Positions 25,801 to 32,103 of a stretch of DNA of 32,103 nucleotides are shown here, piece by piece; the stretch's first letter is position 1; each line of letters starts with the position of its first letter. A model generated the notes under the pieces. It had not been told where the DNA came from. It searched no databases and saw only the letters and a list, made by a program, of their open reading frames with translations. The translations under genes and the position numbers were made by a program. The stretch covers positions 1 through 32,103 of the forward strand of contig JBHJMP010000050.1 in assembly GCA_043381765.1 (NCBI GenBank). The letters are read 5' to 3'. Origin of the DNA: Collodictyon triciliatum. Its lineage: Eukaryota; CRuMs.

Positions 25801-26073
25801 AAAGATTTTCTAAAGATAGTTCCTCAACGCCTTAGTTCTTGCAAACGGCGAGAAAGCTCCGATTGGACCTGTGCAATATATAGTGTCGACATCACAAGCA
25901 GGACTGTCGGATATCAAAGTTGTCATGCAAAGAGGCGCTAATCACCAGCAAATTGACCTGAAAGCAGAGGTTTTAACTATTTTCTTAAAAATAATAATAA
26001 TGTAATTAAAGTATTCTCCCTCAAATACATACAATTATTCATCTCTCAGGTTCCATCTGAGTTGAGGTCATGA
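19858..26073 (+). CDS. Ataxin-7 / Sgf73-like SAGA subunit (SCA7 domain), 18 exons, ~1122 aa
   Basis: Exons: 19858-19888, 20292-20404, 20518-20659, 21008-21073, 21394-21476, 21580-21651, 21792-21852, 21935-21973, 22073-22140, 22196-22405, 22503-22684, 22812-22962, 23199-24926, 25147-25186, 25315-25427, 25588-25699, 25836-25969, 26050-26073. The family anchors the histone H2B deubiquitinase module to the SAGA coactivator in the nucleus. Seen: the N-terminal zinc-binding motif VVVCSQCSRVIRNSHFKEH (~98-116) and the SCA7 domain (~365-405) with CGVESDGVKCTHSLTCKNH followed by KRKVKDRPALFDELL. A very large exon (1728 nt) then encodes a Pro/Ser/Thr/Gln-rich, probably disordered tail with a run of six Gln at ~904-909. 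Weakest joints: the 21973 donor (GTAATT) and the 25699 donor (GTGTCT, versus another phase-1 site at ~25652). Five introns carry T(n)A(n) palindromes; intron 13 carries TTTTC/GTTT arrays. Confidence 0.87.
19987..20003. repeat. T8A9 palindrome in intron 1 of the ataxin-7-like gene
   Basis: Eight T then nine A in intron 19889-20291. This copy is the farthest from its 3' splice site (288 nt). Confidence 0.95.
21305..21322. repeat. Perfect T9A9 palindrome in an ataxin-7-like intron
   Basis: Nine T then nine A within intron 21074-21393, about 71 nt before the 3' splice site; followed by a further A-rich then pyrimidine tract. Confidence 0.95.
21551..21578. repeat. Perfect T14A14 palindrome forming the 3' splice site
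   Basis: Fourteen T then fourteen A, and the next base (G 21579) completes the AG acceptor of intron 21477-21579. The last A of the palindrome is therefore part of the splice signal. Confidence 0.95.
22013..22036. repeat. T13A11 palindrome in an ataxin-7-like intron
   Basis: Thirteen T then eleven A, 36 nt before the 3' splice site of the exon at 22073. Confidence 0.95.
23127..23144. repeat. T8A10 palindrome in an ataxin-7-like intron
   Basis: Eight T then ten A, 54 nt before the start of the giant exon at 23199. Confidence 0.95.
24941..25112. repeat. (TTTTC)n then (GTTT)n compound microsatellite in intron 13 of the ataxin-7-like gene
   Basis: About 16 units of TTTTC switch abruptly at ~25023 to about 22 units of GTTT. 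The array fills most of the 220-nt intron 24927-25146. If the GTAGTT donor at 24927 were not used, the frame would stop at TAA 24933-24935 just before the repeat, giving a shorter protein ending ...YNVV. Confidence 0.93.
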
Positions 26074-26841
26074 CGGAATCAAGTTCCCACGGAATGAACT
26101 GCAATATTTTCCAATTCACCCACTAAGCATCAATGCCACGAGAAATCTCTGCGACGCTATGAAAAATCATAGTAGTTTTGTTTTTTGTTTTTCTTTCTCT
26201 TTTCCTTCTGAGCAAGGCCCTGACTCCTGTATTATGATAGATATCTTATTTTAAAAAAAATTACGTTTTATTACTTTATCTGTATCTGTCGGAATTAATC
26301 TCATGTATAAGTAACTCTGAATGCCTTTTACTTGCATTCCCTGCCCGGATTCTCAAGTTTCTTTACTGATATCCACCCCAGTGATTCACTCCCCTTTCAC
26401 ATTCATTTATATTTCTCTCACTATGCCCCAATATTTTTAATCTTCAAAACCAAATTAAGTGCTATTTAATTCTGTCTTTCTATACCACGAAGTGGCCCTT
26501 GCTAGCTTGCGAAGTGTCTCTTGTAATGACATATGTTTCAGCTATAAAGAGCACAGTTGAAATATTCCTTGATGAAGAGCACAGGAGTTGGGAAAATAGC
26601 CATAGTAATACTTTATAATAATATAGATTACAATATCTGCTCGGATGCCGTGTTGAAACACATTTCCAGGAACGAATCACTCTCACATCAGTGGTGCAAC
26701 ACTGATGCCTGTTTTTATGTGCTCTTTTATTTCAATCGATGGTTTTATTATAGCGGTGAAGAGAGCTGCTTTAAAAAGAAAAAAGAAACTAATCAGGGCC
26801 CATCAAGAAAAGCGAAGAAAATCAGTGGAAAAGAGAGGCGT
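26074..26841. other. Intergenic region between convergent genes
   Basis: 768 nt, AT-rich, between the 3' ends of the ataxin-7-like gene (+) and the small minus-strand gene. It must hold both 3' UTRs. Short frames on both strands show no domain signal. Confidence 0.5.
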
Positions 26842-27341
26842 TCACGAATCCCCACGCTTGCGCACAACTTTCCCAAACATGACGTGGTTGTGGCGATACA
26901 ACGCAAGTGTCGATGGGACTTTCCGGAATGGTTTTGGCTGAATCACGATAGAATAGCCTCCGCCTGCTGACACGAAGATGACCTGTATTGAGGCAGAAGT
27001 TGTTCATTCATCTATCGTCCCAAAAAAAAAAATAATTAAAATGAATAGATGTTGTCGCTGCACCTTTCAAACGGTATCGTGTGCGTACGAAAGTTACAGA
27101 ACCACACGCCATAGAACACATAGCGACAAACAAACCTTTGCCTTCGACATCAGCTCTTGCTTAATGGCCATGAACGGAACAAGGTCGTCGGTGGAATACG
27201 GCCTGATAGGGATAAAAGGGCAAAAAAAAAGCGTTCAGTCACACGGAATAGCCACACATGGAGCGAATATCGGTGCCATCGTGGTTGGCATGGCGGACTG
27301 ATTCCACGGCTGGCTGCTTACCGGACTTCCAGAGTAGCCAT
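26842..27341 (-). CDS. Small basic protein of unknown function, 3 exons, 75 aa
   Basis: Exons 27322-27341, 27136-27202 and 26842-26982 (TGA) join in consistent phase with good splice sites (GTAAGC, GTTTGT; CAG acceptors). The product starts MATLEVRPYSTDDLVPF, continues with KVIFVSAGGGYSIVIQPKPF and ends in a basic tail (KVVRKRGDS). Regular exon structure and a base composition like the other genes argue for a real gene, but I do not recognise the family. The frame stays open upstream to a possible acceptor at 27409, so an extra N-terminal exon overlapping the end of the neighbouring gene in another frame is possible. The ATG lies only 159 nt after the stop codon of the upstream same-strand gene. 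Confidence 0.5.
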
Positions 27342-27500
27342 GTCAATCAGAGATAGTTGGGCGAGGTATGTGACATCAATCGTGCTGGTGATGTCCACGT
27401 TGGAATAACTAAGGAATTTGCGGAGGGGATAGTAAGTCTACATGCTGGACGAAAGTGTTTGACGGTGAAAAAGGGTTAAGAGCGAGGGCCATGGCGATAC

Positions 27501-30500
27501 TTATGATTTCTGCCGTGCCCAACGATTGAACACAACATCTTTGTGGATGGTGATGAAAGTGTCTGCATCATCACTGAAATGTCTTCTTCATATGTATGGC
27601 AAATGCAAGCCTACATGGATGTGTGGATGTTGGGCGGGCCATTCGGCTTTTCCTTCATGAATAGGTACACGCGACATAAAAATGTCTCTTGTGCAAAAAA
27701 CTCTTGGTGGAATAACGACGCAGAAAATATCGCCTGTGACGCTGGGAATGAGTCTGGTGTGTTTCTTTTCGGCGGTTTCCTTATTAATGGCGTTTTGGCA
27801 TCCCGGTGGAACAGATTTTCGACACCAATGTTCTGGTTCTGTATATTGCATGAGGTATGGATATGGTTAGCATAGTGAAAAGGCAAATCACGAATATATA
27901 TACGGAAAACAAGACATTTTTGTGATTAATATATGAATAACGAATCCATTCAAATTGATAGATTACTTCGATGCATTTCTTGCATATGATACTATTTTCT
28001 GAAAGGTATTGATGTCCAACCGGCAGGCAAGAAAAGTGGTAGGTGCAGAGGCAAAGAGCACAACTCAGAAGCTGGTTTCTATATCCAAGATTGTTTGATG
28101 TGGTTTATTAAGTAGTTATGTCACGTGTTTCCTATCCCGTTTTGATATTTAATTTCTTGGTCTGTGAGGTATGAGGGAGCCGAGCTTGATTATTAGAATA
28201 GAAAGTATACCTGTTGCCAGGCAAAAGGCAGCGGTGACAAATGTGACACGGGCATTTAAATTGGAATGCAGAGGAGGAACTTCCCGTATACAGATGCATT
28301 CTGCCGCCAGTGGCTGTAGGGCCGACCTTCAACGTGTGACCGACAAGCAACGCATCCTGCGTACAATGAATGTGGCTAAAAACGTCGCATCCGTCTTCAT
28401 GGCATTGGAAAACCTGAGCAAAATCGGTCCCGTATTTCCCACAGAAGTTGCACATGTGCTGGATAGTCGCGGTAAATATGTAAGTATAAGATTTATCATG
28501 AATATATTTAAAGAAAATAGGTGCTTATATTTTGACATTCAAATTTTTGGAATGAGTAAAGCCAAGAGGAAAAAGAATGCGAATATATGTGTTTTGTTTT
28601 AGTTCGGATATGATGACTTACTGTGCCATCCTTGCAGTCATTACAACACCAGTGGCTGGTCGAAAATTTAGATTCTGTTATTTTAAAGTCTGCTTCAAGC
28701 CCAAAGCAACTCTCATCGCTAGAATGGTCACTTTGATAATCAATTCCTGTGGGGTTGTGACTGCCCAGCGGTGTTATGATTGGTTCTGTCTGGGGCCGAG
28801 GCTGTCCAATTGCTGCTATGATTGAGGTTTGAGTTGCTTGTGTCATTTGATTTATTGTTGATTTATTGTTGATTTATTGTTGATTTATTGTTGATTTATT
28901 GTTGATTTATCAGCTATTAATAGCAACGACATAAGAGGATGTACTGATTTAAACTCTTGAAATATGCATACTTGCCACATCGGAAGTGGGGAGAGCACTT
29001 AGAGTTTCGATCGATGCTGTTTCTCCAAACGATTCGTTCACACAGCGCGGGTGAAAAAGACGGTTGCAGTGGCCGTGGCACGAAATAAGCGGGAGTTCTG
29101 ATCCAAAACATATCGAGCAAATAGAAGGACGGAGCTGTGATGTTTGAGAGCATAACAAAAGAAAAAATTAATCAGGTCAAATGATATGAAGTGTTGGAAA
29201 AATGATTTTTTTTACATTTACATTATATATCATGTTCATGAAACAAACACATATTCATGAATAGAGTTTGATGTATTTATTTAAATCCAGAAAGATTCAT
29301 CCCTATAAATTTTTGGTACACCGCGTGATGATAAGATAATCAATTTGAATTTTTCAAGATTTTGGGGAAAATTTTCCTATATGAAAGTGATGAATGCTAG
29401 GTACCGTCTGTGATAAGTATCGCTTGCATTTTCCAGCGTGGTGCAGCAAGCGTATTTCGTTGTAGGTCGACATGAATCCTATAATGAAATATTGTAAACA
29501 CTTCACAATCCAAGCCATGTGTCCTCCAAATCTAAATTAAAGAAATAATAAAAGGTCGAATAACCCCCGGTGATACATCCCAGGAGGTGGTGGATAGAGC
29601 TTGTAAAAGGATTCATGGTTTGTTCTCATACACAATGCGAGTTTATTAATTTAATGATTAAATAGTAATGCGGCTAACTAAATACCAACCTTTAAATCTT
29701 TCCTCCTTGGAACGAATGTATAAAAAATCAGACGCAACATTCGAATCTTCTAATTTTTCAAAGTTAAAATTTAATCACTGATGAGCATGCAATGACACAG
29801 GGGTATATTCCATTGAATTTAATGAGGGATTATGAATACTGAGCAAAACAGTATCTTATTTTTTTTTTGATAATTTGTTTCAAAGTAGGTTCTCATTATA
29901 ACATTCTATAGTTTCTCTCTTGTGCTTGGTATGAAGAGTATATCAAACCTTTTGGGACCACCTTGATCATTTTCAGTGTATTTATCGTACTTATCACCAC
30001 AGGAGCAGATGGGTCATCCATCCCTCGCTTTTCATCGAATGAAATGGATTTTCTTCGGTTTTGTCTTTGAACAGGGCTATTTAACTGTGATTGTTCTTCG
30101 GTAACATCACAGGCGATAGTCTTTGGAGAGTTTACAAGCTTTTCCATCGTTGTGCAAGAAACAAGGGATACACATGCAATGTCTGAGCTTGAATCTTGGA
30201 TATTTTCAGTCACATCTGTTTCTAATTGTGCATCTTCCAGCGTATCCGGAACAGCAACAAGAGTTAAGGATTTTGGGAGAGCTAAAGGTGATGCATCCTT
30301 GTGTGCTTTGCTGGTTAACACAGCAGACTTTGCGGGTGTCATTGAATTTTCTTGCGCGAGCGATTCAAAGATTTCGTCCGTAGATGTGTTTACCGAGAAT
30401 CGCTTGACTTTGTCAAAGTCGATGCGATTTTCATCTTCCTCGCTGGCGCTGTCTCCTTCAAATCCTGTACCGAATGTACTTGTATATCCCGAAAACAGTT

Positions 30501-31745
30501 TTGAACTTGTGCTGCGTGCAAGACGCTCCAGGACAGACAGATTGATGCCAAACTCTTTCTCTTCACGCGGTGCATATGACTTTGTTTTATATGCCACAGC
30601 GGGTTTCAGCTCGATGTAGTTGAATCGTTGGACAGGTTGGACGATGTTCTAAAGATGATTGGAGATGTGTCAATGGAAAGAAAGAAAAAAAAAAGAAAAA
30701 AAGAAATGAAATCCGATAATGGGCCTCGTTGTTCTTGATGAAACAATTCAATATCCTTGAGTGTGCGTGTACTTTTTTATGTTAAGTGAAAGGTCTGAAT
30801 ATGGTTTAATTTGTCTTATGTGTGTTTATTTGTATAAAGAAATTTATTTGTAATCTTTTATTTCTGGTTCATTTTGAAGCGATGTTGTTAGTGTGTCTTG
30901 ATATTTTTCCGTTTAATAACTTTACGAAAATACCTGGCATCTTTATATATGTCGTTGTCGGAAAAGTGATTATCAATTTTCCTGTCAAGTATGTAATGGA
31001 GAGAAAAAAAGGGGTGTTTTTCATTCATCACCTGCTCGGTCATGATGAAACGATAGTGCAATCTCGATAGCGTGATTCTACCGCGCGGTGGGAATTTCTG
31101 GACGATTCCGTCGATAGAAATCGTGGTTCCATCGAGCTGCGATAGGGTTTTTTGTGAAGAGTCTTTCCACGGAGTCAATTGCTGAGTCTCTTCTCGATCC
31201 ACAGCATCTAATGTGGGGTGTTTTTGGTAGTTGAATGACAGAATATATATATGTGATAATTTATTCATATCATCGGGTGAAGAAACACAATTCTTTGGGA
31301 TAATTTAGGTATTTTTGTCCAGAATCCCAGAACAAAACAGAGAAAACTGTGAGCTTTCTCATTACATCAGTTTAAGATATAAAAAAAAATGAATATGTAG
31401 TTGTGTAGACAAAGATATGGGATAATGAACCGCCTTTAATATTGTAATCTTTCTTCAAAACAACGATAATAATATATGAATGTATAGTTGTAAGAGATGT
31501 GGAATAAGAAAGGATGGTCGAAAGAAATGGGCCCAAACTGTAAATTAAAGTGGAAAAGAGAAAGGATACAGGATATGACTTTTTCAAGAAAAAAAACCTG
31601 GTATTTCAGTACGGGCTCGTTTATGAGTTGGAGTTGGTGTTGAAGTCGGTTGCAACTCGGGCGTATCAGCTTGCATGTTTTGGGAGTCAAAACGCGCCTG
31701 TGCCGTCCCAGAGAGGATTTCAAGACCCTCCAACTTACGACTCAT
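27501..31745 (-). CDS. NSD-type triple PHD-finger protein without SET domain, 10 exons, 692 aa
   Basis: Exons (minus strand): 31598-31745, 31032-31207, 29949-30648, 29405-29478, 28972-29134, 28622-28836, 28211-28458, 27967-28078, 27669-27838, 27501-27573 (TAA). Residues ~371-610 follow the PHD1-PHD2-PHD3 zinc array of NSD histone methyltransferases: CSICFGSELPLISCHGHC...FHPRC; then WCCNDCKDGTHMCNFCGK...QCHEDGC...HIHC; then FKCPCHICHRC...LLSCALCLCTYHFSCLPVGH...IICKKC. In NSD proteins a PWWP and a SET domain follow. Here only ~80 residues remain and neither is present, so it is probably a chromatin reader rather than an enzyme. PHD1 is split by a ~70-residue low-complexity insertion. The N-terminal ~340 residues are Ser/Thr-rich and unrecognised. 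The last two small exons are joined by phase only and are the least certain. Intron 28837-28971 holds an 11-nt tandem repeat. Confidence 0.82.
28847..28910. repeat. TTGATTTATTG tandem repeat, about 5.7 units, 11-nt period
   Basis: Perfect 11-nt units filling about half of the 135-nt intron 28837-28971 of the PHD gene, i.e. the intron inside the PHD1 coding region. Confidence 0.92.
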
Positions 31746-32045
31746 TCTGCTTGTCTCAAAGTGTGTCCTTTTGGCAAGAACAGGTATCGTGTGGAATTAT
31801 TATGGTCAGAGCAGTTAAGAGGCAATACACCGGGTTCAGAAATTATTACATGAGGAAGTTTGGAAACATCATTCGGCATTTTATGTCTTCTCTCTTTAGC
31901 TTTTGTGTTTCTCTTATTTTTTCTTTTTTCTTTTTCTCTCTTTTCACTCTTTTCTCTCTCTTTTTTCTCTTTTTCTTCTTTTGTTTTTGTTTTTGTTTTT
32001 GTTTTTGTTTTTGTTTTTTTGTTTTTTTTGTTTTTTTGTTTTTTT

Positions 32046-32084
<39 letters not shown>

Positions 32085-32103
32085 TTTTTTTTTTTTGTTT
32101 TTT
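31746..32103. other. Upstream region of the PHD gene ending in pyrimidine/poly-T low complexity
   Basis: The first ~140 nt form the presumed 5' region of the PHD gene and contain an out-of-frame ATG. From about 31910 the plus strand is CT-rich, then (TTTTTG)n from ~31980, then poly-T with occasional G to the window end. On the gene strand this is an A-rich block starting about 165 nt before the ATG. Confidence 0.7.

Noticed and set aside
26557-26970. 137-codon plus-strand frame
   Set aside because: Largely antisense to the last exon of the small minus-strand gene and to its 3' flank; no domain signal.

Overview
This is nuclear DNA from an intron-rich eukaryote. Coding is split into many short exons, introns begin with GT and end with AG, intergenic DNA is AT-rich, and microsatellites are abundant. 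I rebuilt eight genes exon by exon by matching splice phases on both strands. Together they contain about 68 introns, most of roughly 50-400 nt. The protein set (carnosine N-methyltransferase type N2227, BAR-RhoGAP, SRP receptor alpha, ataxin-7/Sgf73, an NSD-like PHD array, and an LYR protein) points to an opisthokont. A unicellular holozoan or an early-diverging fungus fits best, but the window alone does not decide this.

Layout, left to right. Positions 1-560 hold the decayed 3' end of a LINE-type retrotransposon (minus strand) with a tRNA-like tail. 561-3216 is AT-rich and without a supportable gene. 3217-6347 (+) is an 11-exon carnosine N-methyltransferase gene. 6636-6989 (-) is a two-exon LYR protein most like ETFRF1/LYRM5. 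7351-11261 (-) is a 15-exon BAR-RhoGAP gene. 12031-17060 (-) is a 15-exon SRP rece­ptor alpha gene, interrupted by a very long CAA/TTG intron with a 100-N assembly gap. 17061-18900 is mostly empty but holds a tiny retroposon footprint. 18922-19259 (-) and 18722-18937 (+) are small uncertain genes. 19858-26073 (+) is an 18-exon ataxin-7/Sgf73-like SAGA subunit gene. 26842-27341 (-) is a small unrecognised gene. 27501-31745 (-) is a 10-exon gene with an NSD-type triple PHD array but no SET or PWWP domain. The window ends in poly-T/TTTTTG low complexity.

The genes do not form one pathway. Two are chromatin-related (SAGA deubiquitinase-module type subunit, PHD reader), one is membrane/cytoskeletal signalling (BAR-RhoGAP), one is protein targeting to the ER, one is small-molecule methylation, and one is probably mitochondrial.

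The most unusual structural signal is a set of near-perfect T(n)A(n) palindromes with arms of 8-14. All seven with arms of at least 8 lie inside introns of three genes, and five of the seven end within about 55 nt of the 3' splice site. No CRISPR array, operon or rRNA was seen, and no intact tRNA.
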